Source: Stramenopiles sp. TOSAG23-2 (Eukaryota; Sar). From it: DNA of 35,210 bases. The translations under genes were made by a program, and so were the position numbers. The stretch is from NCBI GenBank assembly GCA_900128395.1, contig LT649344.1, positions 1 through 35,210 on the forward strand, written 5' to 3'. How positions within the stretch are numbered: the first letter of the stretch is position 1; each line of letters begins with the position of its first letter. A model generated the notes under the pieces. That model was not told where the DNA came from and made no database searches. It was given only the letters and a program-made list of their open reading frames with translations. Positions 8,969 to 19,309 of the stretch are shown here, in pieces.

Positions 8969-9250
8969 AATAATCATCCTCTATTTATTATAAAAAAATG
9001 CCATACGGCGAGGGCCCTACATTTGTTTTTTAAGGGGTGTGAGTTAGGATGAGGTGATTTTTGTATTAGCTGCAATTCTGGCCGGGCTGGCAATGTTTGT
9101 AAAGTCAATAAATTTAGCACAATTTCACTAATATTTAGAAATGAGTGCTAAAATCGTAAATAGCGGAAGGCTACCATTGCTGTACTATAATTCATTTTTT
9201 ATACTGTTGGTTTTAACATTTCACCCTATGTGACATTTTTCAATTTTAAG
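8969..9250. other. Spacer with no recognised feature
   Basis: Moderately AT-rich, no ORF of note. A locally GC-rich CTGGCCGGGCTGGC lies near 9080. Similar CTGGCC patches occur in other spacers (about 21100, 24050, 29125). Confidence 0.4.
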
Positions 9251-9420
9251 ACCTGCTGTATACCTACTATTTTATGGTGATTTGTGACATATAACACCTG
9301 CTGTGTACCTGGGAAAATTCGGAGAAATATCGCCTGCTGTGTACCTGGGAAAATTCGCAGAAATATCGTCTGCTGTGTACCTGAGAGAAATCGAAATATC
9401 CAATTCGTAGACCCTGCTGT
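9251..9420. repeat. 36-bp minisatellite with CCTGCTGTGTACC core
   Basis: Three 36-bp units start at 9297, 9333 and 9369, each opening with CTGCTGTGTACCTG followed by a conserved GAAATATCG-type tail. Single divergent cores lie at about 9251 and 9412. The core is the reverse complement of the core of the 10050-10160 array. Confidence 0.85.
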
Positions 9421-9850
9421 GTCCATGTAATATTAAGGTATATCCGAATTAAAGTTACAGACTCCCAATTAGTACGTCCCTCTCCACCTCCACTAGTCAT
9501 ATAGATAGGTCAAGTTTAATACTTTAACAGTATTATTATTTATACTAGAAACAATTTAAACCACTTTATGTTAATAATCCTTAAAATGAGGACCCTTGTG
9601 ACGTAACAACTAATGTAGGGGATATTTAAATATATATAATATTCCCTGCCCTGATGTGTGTGTATAGGGGTATTAACGAAGCAAGATAACAAAGAAGAGA
9701 CTTGGAAGAAATAAATATTTAAGGAAATTAGTAATAAAATAAATATAGTATAAAAAGTATAAATTATTATATTAGACTCTGTAGCTTTAAATCTATATAT
9801 GTATAAAATATATAACTGTGTGTATACACATCAAAGGGTGGATAAAGATT
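9421..9850. other. Spacer between two repeat arrays
   Basis: AT-rich, with no credible ORF or RNA gene. It lies between the two oppositely oriented minisatellites and could be the interior of a non-autonomous element. Confidence 0.4.
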
Positions 9851-10030
9851 ATTAGAATTAAAACACTAGTCTAAGCATATAGGAAAAGTGATTTTAAGTA
9901 TAAAAGTCTGACATGTACCACCTGTGTGTATGGTAGAGGAATTAGAATTAAAAAACTAGTCTAAGCATATAGGAAAAGTGGTTTTAAGTATAAAAGTCTG
10001 ACATGTACCACCTGTGTGTATGGTAGAGGA
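9851..10030. repeat. 90-bp tandem duplication with two mismatches
   Basis: Bases 9851-9940 recur at 9941-10030 with two substitutions. Unlike most other duplications in the window, the copies have diverged, which argues that this one is genuine rather than an assembly join. Confidence 0.92.
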
Positions 10031-10049
10031 ATGTCATTTTAATACTATG

Positions 10050-10160
10050 GATACAGCAGGTATTTTGTACATGAATATAGACACAGCAGGTCTTTTGTAC
10101 ATGAATATAGACACAGCAGGTCTTTTGTACATGAATATAGACACAGCAGGTATTTTGTAC
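10050..10160. repeat. 30-bp minisatellite with ACACAGCAGG core
   Basis: Units start at 10050, 10080 and 10110, with a partial unit at 10140. Each contains ACAGCAGGT and TTTTGTACATG. The 30-bp period keeps a frame open (10-residue repeats such as DTAGLLYMNI), but the short ORF starts in repeat DNA and is not convincing as a gene. The core is inverted relative to the 9251-9420 array. Confidence 0.88.
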
Positions 10161-10382
10161 AGTCCCTGCTATGTACGGCGTAGAGAATTCCGCTGTCATT
10201 AACAGGTAAATAGCAGGTAAAGCGTGACAAATTTGTGGTGATTTCAGTGCTGTGTTGCTGCTGTTAGTAAAGTGGAAAACATATTTTATTGACAATGAGA
10301 ATTTTGTACAGTCCATTTATTGACAATGAAAATCAATTTTTTCACCTTAAATTTTTCCTTGTTTAACGACATTACGACATTT

Positions 10383-10589
10383 CCATCGTTTTTACATAAA
10401 TTCAGGGCAGGGGTCCTTGCCTTTCACGGCACTTGGCACTATTATTTATTTGCCGGTGGTCCACTTCGTACTTATTATATACTAAATACAATAATATACC
10501 TATCAAATATACAATGGTTGTGGTATATTGGCCATCGTTTTTACATAAATTCAGGGCAGGGGTCCTTGCCTTTCACGGCACTTGGCACT
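10383..10589. repeat. 58-bp direct repeat separated by 91 bp
   Basis: Bases 10383-10440 recur exactly at 10532-10589. The unit is GC-richer than its surroundings (CAGGGCAGGGGTCCTTGCC). It lies 150-350 bp upstream of the RABL6 start. The intervening sequence is not repeated. Confidence 0.92.
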
Positions 10590-10735
10590 TTAAATATATA
10601 CGTCATATAATAATAATAATAATAATGCAATAATCAATAGAAATATGTTAAATAAGAACATATTGTAGATGTTAAGATAGTATAAATTACGATCAACAGA
10701 ATATCATATAACATACAATAACCATTATTATTATT

Positions 10736-12514
10736 ATGGGAAATAAACAAAATGGCCCAACAACTTCTATCGACTTATCAAACGGGAATTTAGGTATTAA
10801 TAATAGTAACGAAAATGTTGGTAATCGCCAAAGAACCATTTCCGGTGGATTACAACGGCGATTGTCAAATGCACAAGGTCGTCCTGTATTTAACATGAAA
10901 ATCATCGTTCGCGGTCTGCGTGGCACTGGTAAATCAGCGTTACTGAGACGGTTACGAAACAAGCCTTTTGAAACGGAATACATCCCAACGCCTGAAATTG
11001 ATGTTGTCAATGTATCGTGGTCGTACAAAGCAACTGATGAATTAATTAAACTTGAGGCCTGGGAAATAGTTGATAAGGCTATTGTTGACAGGAAGGACTT
11101 GTACAGTCCACCGCCGCCATCGAAAGATGGTGATTCCATGATGACACGTATTAGACGCTCAGTGACGTCACCGACATCATCGTGGGAATCGACAAAAACT
11201 CAAACCGGTAGTCATCGCGTAGGTGCCCTTGATGCAAGTATGATTGACGTCTATAAATCAACGTCTGCAGTTGTCTTTCTGGTAGATCCACGGAAGCCGG
11301 AAACTTTAGATTATGCCGTACAGGAAGTGCCAAAAGTACCCAATGAAGTGATGTGTGTTGTTTTAATTAACTTCAAGGATATGGTGCATAATCAACCGAC
11401 CCTTGTAAAAATTCATCCATCTGATTTGCAGCGATTGGCATATGCTGCACAACATTTAGATATTGTAGTTTTTGAATGCTGTTTAAAAGATTGTTATGGG
11501 TTGAAAACGTTGCATAATTATTTAAATCTTCCATTTTTAGCTTTGAAAGAAAAAGCAATTGCAGAAAAATTGAAGCGAGCACAGGAAGAGCGTATATTTG
11601 CAAAAGAAGAAATTAATACATACATACAGGAAAGTAATTATATTAATCATTTGGATTATTTAAATGCTACCAGCCCAAAATTAAGTGCAACGCAAAAATT
11701 GCAACAAAACTTAGCAACACAAGACCATTATAACAATAATAAAGATCAAAACAATAATCAGCAAGTACAAATGCCTACTAAATTTAATTTAAATGCAAAT
11801 ATGGATGGTCTTGAAAAAAATATAGACTTAAATGTTGATGATATAGCAGCCATGGATGCATTTTTTGCTGAAAATGGTGATGAGTTAAATAATTTGGATG
11901 ATTTTTTTGGTGAGAAAAGTGCAATTATTAAACCAACACCTGTCATTCCAACTAATCGCAATAACATTCAAAATAACAATGATGATAATATTACTGACAT
12001 GGCTGACAACAAGATCGACCAAAATAATTTAGATGTAAAAAATCCTTTCTTGGATGAGGATGAAGATGGCAAATTTCCAACCATTGGTATCAGTATTAAT
12101 GATAAGATTGATATCCATGATATCAATTCCCCATCATTTAAAGGCGATGATAAAGAGGAAATGCAAGAAGTGGAGGAAATTCAAGATGGGTTACTGATGA
12201 CTGAAAACTTTAATGAAAATGATTGTAAAAATGAATTAGGTAATAATTTGTCTGAGGCAGCGAAAACTGTTATTTTAAATGCGTCAAAGTTCCAGGATGA
12301 TTTTGTTGATTCGGATGGTAGTAGGGAAGATGGCAATGAAAATGATGTTGTTGATGAAAAGAAGAAAAAGAAAGATAAAAAGAAAAAGAAAGAAAAGAAA
12401 TTTAAGAAAGACAAAGGTAAAAAATTAAAAAAAGAAAAGAAAAGAAAGAAGAAAAAAGCAAAGAAAAAAGGTAATACTTCGTCTGAGTCAGATTATGATA
12501 ATGACGATTTGTAG
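10736..12514 (+). CDS. RABL6: RABL6 (Rab-like protein 6) orthologue
   Basis: A 592-aa protein starting MGNKQNG. Residues about 53-265 form an atypical Ras/Rab-like GTPase domain. The P-loop is GLRGTGKS (60-67), followed by PFETEYIPTPEI and VSWSYKATDE, which correspond closely to the RABL6/PARF family. As in the animal protein, the DxxG switch-II motif and the NKxD guanine-specificity motif are degenerate (here NFKDM). The C-terminal half is disordered: Asn/Asp-rich, with a DDFVDSD acidic patch and a long Lys run (about 545-580) similar to the Lys-rich tail of animal RABL6. Animal RABL6 is a GTP-binding protein linked to cell proliferation. Its role in protists is unknown. It runs divergently from the transposon and convergently with the FAM227-like gene. 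Confidence 0.88.
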   Translation: MGNKQNGPTTSIDLSNGNLGINNSNENVGNRQRTISGGLQRRLSNAQGRPVFNMKIIVRGLRGTGKSALLRRLRNKPFETEYIPTPEIDVVNVSWSYKATDELIKLEAWEIVDKAIVDRKDLYSPPPPSKDGDSMMTRIRRSVTSPTSSWESTKTQTGSHRVGALDASMIDVYKSTSAVVFLVDPRKPETLDYAVQEVPKVPNEVMCVVLINFKDMVHNQPTLVKIHPSDLQRLAYAAQHLDIVVFECCLKDCYGLKTLHNYLNLPFLALKEKAIAEKLKRAQEERIFAKEEINTYIQESNYINHLDYLNATSPKLSATQKLQQNLATQDHYNNNKDQNNNQQVQMPTKFNLNANMDGLEKNIDLNVDDIAAMDAFFAENGDELNNLDDFFGEKSAIIKPTPVIPTNRNNIQNNNDDNITDMADNKIDQNNLDVKNPFLDEDEDGKFPTIGISINDKIDIHDINSPSFKGDDKEEMQEVEEIQDGLLMTENFNENDCKNELGNNLSEAAKTVILNASKFQDDFVDSDGSREDGNENDVVDEKKKKKDKKKKKEKKFKKDKGKKLKKEKKRKKKKAKKKGNTSSESDYDNDDL

Positions 12515-12639
12515 TTAACTATCACAGATGATCGCTATGTAAAATAATAGAGATATACAAATCGCGACTATTAAAACTTGCGCTTATCATAATCGTTTCG
12601 CTTTAAAATGTACATTGGGCGAGGCTGGCCGATGACTTG

Positions 12640-12870
12640 TATCCTGTAAAATTTATTCCCCATCTTCCTAAGAGGTACCTTTTTTATATCAACTGACAAT
12701 TCTGGAGGTTGATACGATCTATTTACCTCCATTAATATTTTCTTTAATGAGTAGTATTGACACGCTATAGTATATAAGAGATAAATTATTGCCTCAGTTA
12801 CATGATTCTTTTGAAGAGTACGAAGAAGAGTAGGAAATATCATTTGAGAAAGTATAATTTTAAAAAAATT
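12640..12870 (+). repeat. R-family dispersed repeat, copy R2
   Basis: Contains CTATTTACCTCCATT, an ATAAATTATTGCCTCAGTTA segment and the TTCTTTTGAAGAGTA block, in the same order as copy R4 at 19326. A minus-strand 105-codon ORF (12571-12888) overlaps most of the copy. Because the frame is broken in other copies, I treat it as repeat-derived. Confidence 0.65.
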
Positions 12871-13035
12871 TAAATTAAAAAATATCATATCATACGTCGT
12901 ACGATCGTAATATTTAAATATATTTATAGTTTACAGTTTACGTATAAAAGTGACCAATCAATCATCCGTTTCGCTCAACATTGCTGATTACCAAATTTGC
13001 GTATGAAAAAATCAGATCAACGGCGTTATGGATGC

Positions 13036-13090
13036 TAGTAGGAATTATCATGTGAGTAAATTAAACAATAAATTTATGCGTAAATTAAAT
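13036..13090 (+). repeat. R-family fragment, copy R3
   Basis: Only the right end of the family: TAGGAATTATCATGTGAG, then ATAAATTTATGCGTAAATTA. It is the copy most similar to the sequence just after the transposase stop (7350-7412, opposite strand). The remainder of 12515-13168 is AT-rich and unremarkable. Confidence 0.6.
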
Positions 13091-13168
13091 TATATTTTTT
13101 CTACTCCCATGACAATTTCCTAATCTCAAAAGAATACAGAAGTGCCTGAGCAGATATTGTAAAACTTT

Positions 13169-15070
13169 TTAAAACTTTCTTGTATTACCTTTTTTCGCTT
13201 CTGTTATTGTGAAAGTAAACCTTTGCCTTTCTTCTACACCCGCAGTCCTCAAATATTTTTGTCTTAAATCAATATTTGACATACTATGTTTCAACTCTTT
13301 CCTTGATGCACGAATATCAGAATTGCATGATCGAACTTTAAATTTATATTTCGCTTTTAAATCTTTCATTATTTCACGCATTTCAGTGACACGCGCTGCT
13401 GCTGTTGGTAATCTATATGATTTACGTGGTGGACCAGAGCGCTTAAGGGATAAAGGGCTAGTATGCCCATGGGATGTAGTACTTTTCTTCATTTTTTTTG
13501 ATGTTTTATAAGTCTTACCAATTAAGAATTGTTCAACCAACGGGCTTACACCAGAATTAGCTGCGCTGGATGCACTTTTCTGCAAATTACCTGCAGGTAT
13601 CCATAATGCTTGACCGGAGAAAAGTAACGATGCCTGTGGGCCTTTTGCCTTTGTTTTCGATTTGCTTGTGTTAAACATGCTTAGAATTTTGCTATTATTG
13701 CCTTTCACTTTTGTTGCACCTTCATCATCATCGTCCTCGCTATCTCCCTTTCTTTTTATTATTAAAACCTCCCCAAACAATGTTGAACTCATTAAATTGG
13801 CTGATTCAGGCAATAAATCCATACCAGTTAACAAAGATGACATGTATTGAAAAGTATCTAATTTGAAAGTAGTTTGCGTTGCATCATACATATTTCTAGA
13901 TCCAGGACAATGATAATAAAATGCCATTCCGACAGCATATGAAATTGCGTAAATATAATATTTAAAAAAAATGGCTTTGTGTGTCTCCTTTGTCACTGAA
14001 TCCATTAACTGTACATATAATGCTGCTAAACTATCTGTTATTTCGTGTAAAACATCACCACTATTGTTTTGAAAATATTTACAGTGAGTAGCCCAATAAC
14101 ATTGTTCAAAAACTCTAATAGACGGTTCTGATGGGAGATATTTGTGTAAAATTGTCTCTGCGTATGCACCCTCTTGTAAATCAATCGTATGGGCTGTATA
14201 CATTAAAGTAGAGAGCGAATCCAACGAAAACGGCGCGCCACCATCCATTGTATAAAATTCATCATGTCCAGTAGCAACGGAACGTGTTGAATATCTATCA
14301 GCTAATGCTTGTAATTTTTTTCTAGCATCTCTGGCATGCGCAGCTCTTTTTCTAGCTCTAGCTTTGATAGCCTTTTCTTTTTCGTCTATTTTGTCTTGTC
14401 TTAATTTAGCCAGTTTTACCATTTGATCTAATGTTTGCTTGTTTCTAAATTTATTAGCAGCAGATTTAAAACTTAGCTTATTTTTACTTTTTGATAATCT
14501 GTCTATTGCAGATACTTTTTTTACACCTGATTTTCTTCGTTCCATTATTTCCTTCCGCTTTTTCGCCTCGCGTTTTGCCTTTAGTTTTGCCTCCATCTCT
14601 GCACTACCCCTGGTGCCTTTGAAATGAGTTCTTAAGTCGTACATATCTGTCCCTTTTTTGACGTCAGTTGAAATAGGATCTTGACCGCCGTTCAAACGTT
14701 TTGCTAGTTGTTCTAACGAATCTACTTTAGCTAATAAGTTCCTTCTAGTTTTTTTAGACATTCCAGGCCCTTTATGATCTGACATTTTTAAATATTTGTA
14801 CGCCAAGTCTAAGACGTTATAATCTGTGCTTATATCATCTTTTAAAACACTTTGAATTCTATTGGTTGTCATTTTGAAATCATCTATCTTTGCAATCATT
14901 AATTTAGTCATTTCAGCTGATAATTCTTCTTTCGCGTCTATGCTATCAGGCTGTGCTTGTGACATTAACGCTTTCATAGAGTCGTCTATGTGAACTAATG
15001 CTGTCAATCCTTCTTTTGGTCCTTTTCTGATAGAACCGACACCCAGTGTTGATATTAATGATTCCGACAT
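13169..15070 (-). CDS. FAM227-like protein, 633 aa
   Basis: ATG start; no signal peptide or membrane segment. Residues about 155-262 are very basic and coiled-coil-like (long runs of Lys, Arg and Glu). Residues about 300-425 resemble the FAM227 domain: an aromatic CYWATHCKYF block near 324, a helical stretch ending KAIFFKYYIYAISYAVG near 365, the CPGSRNMYDATQTTFKL block near 388 and a final LLTGMDLLP. The C-terminus (about 440-633) is Ser/Lys-rich and probably disordered. FAM227 proteins occur mainly in organisms with motile cilia, so a flagellar role is a reasonable inference. The assignment is from memory of the family pattern. A generic coiled-coil protein remains possible. Confidence 0.65.
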   Translation of the reverse strand: MSESLISTLGVGSIRKGPKEGLTALVHIDDSMKALMSQAQPDSIDAKEELSAEMTKLMIAKIDDFKMTTNRIQSVLKDDISTDYNVLDLAYKYLKMSDHKGPGMSKKTRRNLLAKVDSLEQLAKRLNGGQDPISTDVKKGTDMYDLRTHFKGTRGSAEMEAKLKAKREAKKRKEIMERRKSGVKKVSAIDRLSKSKNKLSFKSAANKFRNKQTLDQMVKLAKLRQDKIDEKEKAIKARARKRAAHARDARKKLQALADRYSTRSVATGHDEFYTMDGGAPFSLDSLSTLMYTAHTIDLQEGAYAETILHKYLPSEPSIRVFEQCYWATHCKYFQNNSGDVLHEITDSLAALYVQLMDSVTKETHKAIFFKYYIYAISYAVGMAFYYHCPGSRNMYDATQTTFKLDTFQYMSSLLTGMDLLPESANLMSSTLFGEVLIIKRKGDSEDDDDEGATKVKGNNSKILSMFNTSKSKTKAKGPQASLLFSGQALWIPAGNLQKSASSAANSGVSPLVEQFLIGKTYKTSKKMKKSTTSHGHTSPLSLKRSGPPRKSYRLPTAAARVTEMREIMKDLKAKYKFKVRSCNSDIRASRKELKHSMSNIDLRQKYLRTAGVEERQRFTFTITEAKKGNTRKF

Positions 15071-16103
15071 TGTTAAGTAGTAATGTCTTTCTGTGCCTTT
15101 AAAAAATGTGTCTTAACTTTTTGACTAATAGTTATATTATGTAATGGATTCAAAGACCTTGCAGTAATATATTATTCTACCATTATGTAAAATAATAATA
15201 AAAATGTATATGGCACTATGCCAGTATGTAGAAAGTAATAATGCTTATTATTATGAAAGGGTTATTGCTGTTATTATTGTAGACTATCCTATAATACTAT
15301 AATATTAGCTTACTTAATAGTACTGTTCGGAATAATAAGGCCTGTGTTGCTGGTGTGATAATTATTTAGATATATACTCTCCGCGACAAAAGAAACGCTA
15401 CTCAAGTACAATTTGGAAAAATCCTAAATCTAAATAACAGTAACAAAAATATATGCATTAGTTTACATAATTAGTAAGATGATATCTAATTATGGTCATT
15501 TTCCGTACATTCATTATACTGTATCATTTTAATTTAGAATTTAGATCATCCAAACGGATACTTCCCTTCTCCTTATACGTAGAGTACAGTATCAGCTACA
15601 TGTATATCTAGATCTAAAGTCCTTAAGGACATAGTACTATTATACGCTTCGGTCGTATTATTAGAGAAACAAGATAGAAACACACTCAGGGCAGGGAATA
15701 AAATAAATACCACAGTATTAATAATAGCACAATATAGCTATAGCCATGGCTAGCTAGCTGGCTAGCTCTAGCCAGCTATAATATTGCGCCAGCTACTGTA
15801 GCTGCCTATTATAATAGCTAATATTAATTATAATAGTGCAATACCTGCGCTGGTAAAAAATATAATAAATATTTTATTATTGCACTACCTGGTATTATTA
15901 TTGCAGCGCTATTATTATTATTTATTATTATTATTATACAGTATTATTATTATTATTTATTTGTTGATATTATTATTTTATATTATTGTATAAACAACAA
16001 TATTATACAACATATGCATTTTCAACTTCATATTTGAAGCTGTTTAGTGCATCTCAATAAAATTAGATATTGTACATAAAACAAAATCTTGGTATTTTTT
16101 CTT
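15071..16103. other. Divergent spacer with GCTAGC-rich hairpin
   Basis: About 1 kb between two genes that may both be flagellar, transcribed outward. A perfect 10-bp stem with a 4-nt loop lies at 15755-15778, in a cluster of GCTAGC and AGCCATGGCT palindromes (15733-15800). The 16-bp block AGCTAGCTGGCTAGCT at 15752 recurs at 29250. Otherwise there are AT and TTA runs. I see no RFX-type X-box. Confidence 0.5.
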
Positions 16104-19082
16104 ATGGAACGGCTCCCTACTCCAACCGATGATTTCTATTTTCCAAAAGAACATCAAGAGGACTTTGTAGAAACGGCGCATTCGTATATAATTGATAAAA
16201 ACAACAACTACGTTAACCACTTTATTGATCAAACAGGGCCTACCTTATTTGGTAGAACTCGAGCGAGACACTATGTAAAAAAAGAGTTGACACGAATATA
16301 CTCCAAAGAAACTGATAGGGTTCCGAAAGCTGTTCAAACAATAACTTCGCCTATCAAAAGCTCGGCCCGTATAACAGCAGCTACTTGGGAGCGTGAAAAT
16401 AATGAAGAAGAACGTGACGGGGGACAATGGATATTTGATCCTTTTATAGAAAGGGAAAAAAAAAATGCTAAACTCTATCCAGCATCTCGTGATGATATTT
16501 TATTATTAACAAAATCATATGATTCTATGTTAATTCGATGGGCGAAACAATTACCAAGACCACCCGGGGAAATGTTACGCACTGCGCTAAACACAGCTAG
16601 TGTACAAACATTTTTGGAAGTGTTACAGCCGGAACTAAGAATGACCCAAAGTATAGAGCGAGAGCTGTTAGATCAAATTACTGTCGTGTGCTTTGAAAGA
16701 GGCGATTTAGCTGGTAGGTTATACCGTCGATATAGACGATATGTTAAAGGATTGATACGCCTGGCAAAAAATATACAAATAGAACGGGCCCGCGTTCAAG
16801 AATTTATACCACAGGTAAGAGAAAATAGAAAAATTCTAATGAATGCGGTTGATGAGTTAGAGTCACAAGCAAAAAAGGCAATCGAAACAGATGAACTATT
16901 AGATTGGTCAACTTTTGAAAATTTATGCAAAATATTAGCAACAAATGGTGGTGATATGGAGTTACCAACATTGCGGCGTTTGGAAAAATGCGTTGTTGCT
17001 TTACAGACCGGTAGAAACCAACAACGTGATCTGTATGTATTAGAAAGAGAAAAATTATTAAACTTAGAGAGGAAAATTGATGAAGAGCGCATTAAAACAG
17101 TTGAACAAACAAAGCTAATGACAAAAAAAGTTATAGCATTAGAACATCAAGATTCCGTTACATCATCAATCAGGGAAAATAGAATTCAATTAGCCGTACA
17201 AGATGCCTATCAGCGTGCAAATAGTATAGCACAAGCTACCATTGATAGGCTAGAACAAGACAAAGCTAGATTGAATATGGCCGTGTTAATGGCAAGAAAA
17301 CAGATGGCACAATATAAATTTGAGAATGATAAGGAAAGCTGGGATTTCACTGTTCAGTGTACGCCTGAAATTATGCTTGTTGAGATTGCGGAGGCAAAAC
17401 GAGCTGCAAAAGAGGGGAAAAAAGGAAAGAAAAAAGATAAGAAAAAAAATGATGATGGCAGTAAACGAAAAAGAAATAAGAAGAAAAAAGGCGACGTGGT
17501 TGCCAACGAAGAGCTCCAGAAAGCGCTAAAAATGGTAAATGAACAAAACATAAAAATAAAAGAACTAGAAAAATTAGAAGCAGAAAAGGATCAACGCATA
17601 GAGAAATTAGAAGCCAATTTGAAAGCGTTTCAAGAAAACGCTTCCGTAGTTAGTGTAATGAAAGTAGTCGAAACAAGCGATGGTGGAGAAAGTTCTAATG
17701 CACAAATACAAATGCAACAACAGCAAAGCAAATATCAACAACAAGATCCTCCGTCTAGACCAGATACCCCAACAAATATGGAAGATGCAGAAACCCAATA
17801 TGACGAAGAAGATTTAAAGTTAGCGTCGAAAAAGAAAAAGAAAAAAGTCGAGACAAAAAAGCGACGCCCAAGACGAAAAAAAGGTGGCGTAGTTGGCAAA
17901 TCGGCTGATTTAGCGCCAATTGAACCAGATCCAGCCGCCGATATACGGTGGGCATCCCGTTGGTTCTCATTTATACTAAGCCAAGCATGTCATCCATCTC
18001 CGATAGGTCTTCAGAAAAAAGAGTTATTCCAAGATTTTGCTCGTCGCATCGTTATGGTCAGAGCAGGTACTCAAGCATTCGGTGATTTGATATTAGGGCA
18101 TCTTGCTGCAATAGCGAAGGAGCACAGTGTAAATAGTTCAAGAATGAATCATTTACAGCTGCTGCTAGGTATGAAAAGCTTTCCTCGCGTTGATGATGGA
18201 AGTGTAGATATAGGTGAAGATACATTAGCTACGGAGTGGTGTCTAATTGTTTGTAATTTAATTTCACGTTTACATTTTGGAGATGAGAAGCCCATGTTAC
18301 CGTATGCTGAACATGCTGCAGTGCCCGTGTCTCATGCAATAAAAATTGTTCAGGAAGTGATGAAGCGCGCACAAATATCAAACCAAGCTGTAGATGCCGT
18401 AAAATCAGAGTTAACTGCTACCGCAGAACTGTCTGCCCATCACCAAGTAGAATATGATGTTATATTAGATGCGGTAAAACGAGAATGGTTGCAACAATTT
18501 GGTAGACGTAATATGCAAAATGCAGCACGTTACAATATGGCAATAAAAGAAATTAATGTCTTCAAAACATCTGAAGCTATTGATATGTTACATCGCCAAG
18601 ATAGTAAACAAAGTAAAGAAGATGCTTTCCAAACATACATGAAAGCTATGAATTTGATCAGGAAACCGAGTTCCATCGCTTCTACGAAATCAAATGTAAC
18701 TAGAAGCCCGCAGGTAGATGTGCGTGTGTTCATATCAGCTGTGTTAAGGGCAAAATGGCTATTAACAGATGCAGAACCAAGATGGTTAGAATTACCTGTA
18801 GATCCATTAAAATCAGACGAGGATGATCTGTTCTTAATAAGTGAAACATGGAATGCAATTAAACGTAAAATGACAAACGTTATGGCTAAGTGTGAAGATC
18901 AAGGTACACTGCGAAAATTAGCTGTTCGCATGAGAATAGAATTAGCCGATGCATTGCATAATGCCAAACACCCCGACGAGGATGAAATCGTTGATGAGGA
19001 TATGAAAAATGATGATAATGAAAGAATGTGGGACCTACTATGTGAAATTGGTTCTGTTGTAGTGAATCAAGCTAAAGTGTGA
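16104..19082 (+). CDS. AXDND1-like coiled-coil flagellar protein, 992 aa
   Basis: I start at the ATG at 16104; the in-frame TTG at 16089 is not credible. Residues about 110-225 resemble the axonemal dynein light chain (p28/DNALI1-type) region of AXDND1. The segment ELLDQITVVCFERGDLAGRL (about 187-206) fits the family pattern of a paired helix with a Cys-x-ERG motif. Coiled coils follow at about 225-430, then a KKGKKK-rich basic stretch (about 436-463), another coiled coil (465-515), a Gln-rich linker, a second basic stretch (about 575-595) and a helical C-terminal domain (about 610-992). A structural or assembly role in the axoneme is inferred. Similarity is confined to a short segment, so the orthology is tentative. 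Confidence 0.65.
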   Translation: MERLPTPTDDFYFPKEHQEDFVETAHSYIIDKNNNYVNHFIDQTGPTLFGRTRARHYVKKELTRIYSKETDRVPKAVQTITSPIKSSARITAATWERENNEEERDGGQWIFDPFIEREKKNAKLYPASRDDILLLTKSYDSMLIRWAKQLPRPPGEMLRTALNTASVQTFLEVLQPELRMTQSIERELLDQITVVCFERGDLAGRLYRRYRRYVKGLIRLAKNIQIERARVQEFIPQVRENRKILMNAVDELESQAKKAIETDELLDWSTFENLCKILATNGGDMELPTLRRLEKCVVALQTGRNQQRDLYVLEREKLLNLERKIDEERIKTVEQTKLMTKKVIALEHQDSVTSSIRENRIQLAVQDAYQRANSIAQATIDRLEQDKARLNMAVLMARKQMAQYKFENDKESWDFTVQCTPEIMLVEIAEAKRAAKEGKKGKKKDKKKNDDGSKRKRNKKKKGDVVANEELQKALKMVNEQNIKIKELEKLEAEKDQRIEKLEANLKAFQENASVVSVMKVVETSDGGESSNAQIQMQQQQSKYQQQDPPSRPDTPTNMEDAETQYDEEDLKLASKKKKKKVETKKRRPRRKKGGVVGKSADLAPIEPDPAADIRWASRWFSFILSQACHPSPIGLQKKELFQDFARRIVMVRAGTQAFGDLILGHLAAIAKEHSVNSSRMNHLQLLLGMKSFPRVDDGSVDIGEDTLATEWCLIVCNLISRLHFGDEKPMLPYAEHAAVPVSHAIKIVQEVMKRAQISNQAVDAVKSELTATAELSAHHQVEYDVILDAVKREWLQQFGRRNMQNAARYNMAIKEINVFKTSEAIDMLHRQDSKQSKEDAFQTYMKAMNLIRKPSSIASTKSNVTRSPQVDVRVFISAVLRAKWLLTDAEPRWLELPVDPLKSDEDDLFLISETWNAIKRKMTNVMAKCEDQGTLRKLAVRMRIELADALHNAKHPDEDEIVDEDMKNDDNERMWDLLCEIGSVVVNQAKV

Positions 19083-19309
19083 AATATATATTTTTGATAT
19101 ATGACCCGGTTTATCTGAGAGAGAGCTTTTCTGGCCCAAAATGGACAAAATAAATAGACAAATTTGTACATGCACACGAATGAATATATACAAATTTTCA
19201 CACGAATATACCACATGTATATCATATGCTTATAGTACGCTTCGTATGCATAATAATTATGCTATGCATATCATATATATGCATATATGATATCTTATAT
19301 ATATATATA

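Noticed and set aside
10014-10202. Short ORF with ten-residue repeats
   Set aside because: The 30-bp minisatellite period keeps the frame open by arithmetic. The nominal start is GTG within duplicated spacer DNA.
12571-12888. Minus-strand 105-codon ORF as a gene
   Set aside because: It overlaps R-family repeat copy R2, and the corresponding frame contains stops in the other copies. It has no recognisable domain.
15370-15400. CTCCGCGACAAAAGAAACG-like sequence as a transposon end
   Set aside because: It is reminiscent of Tc1/mariner termini, but I found no inverted partner in the window and no flanking duplication.
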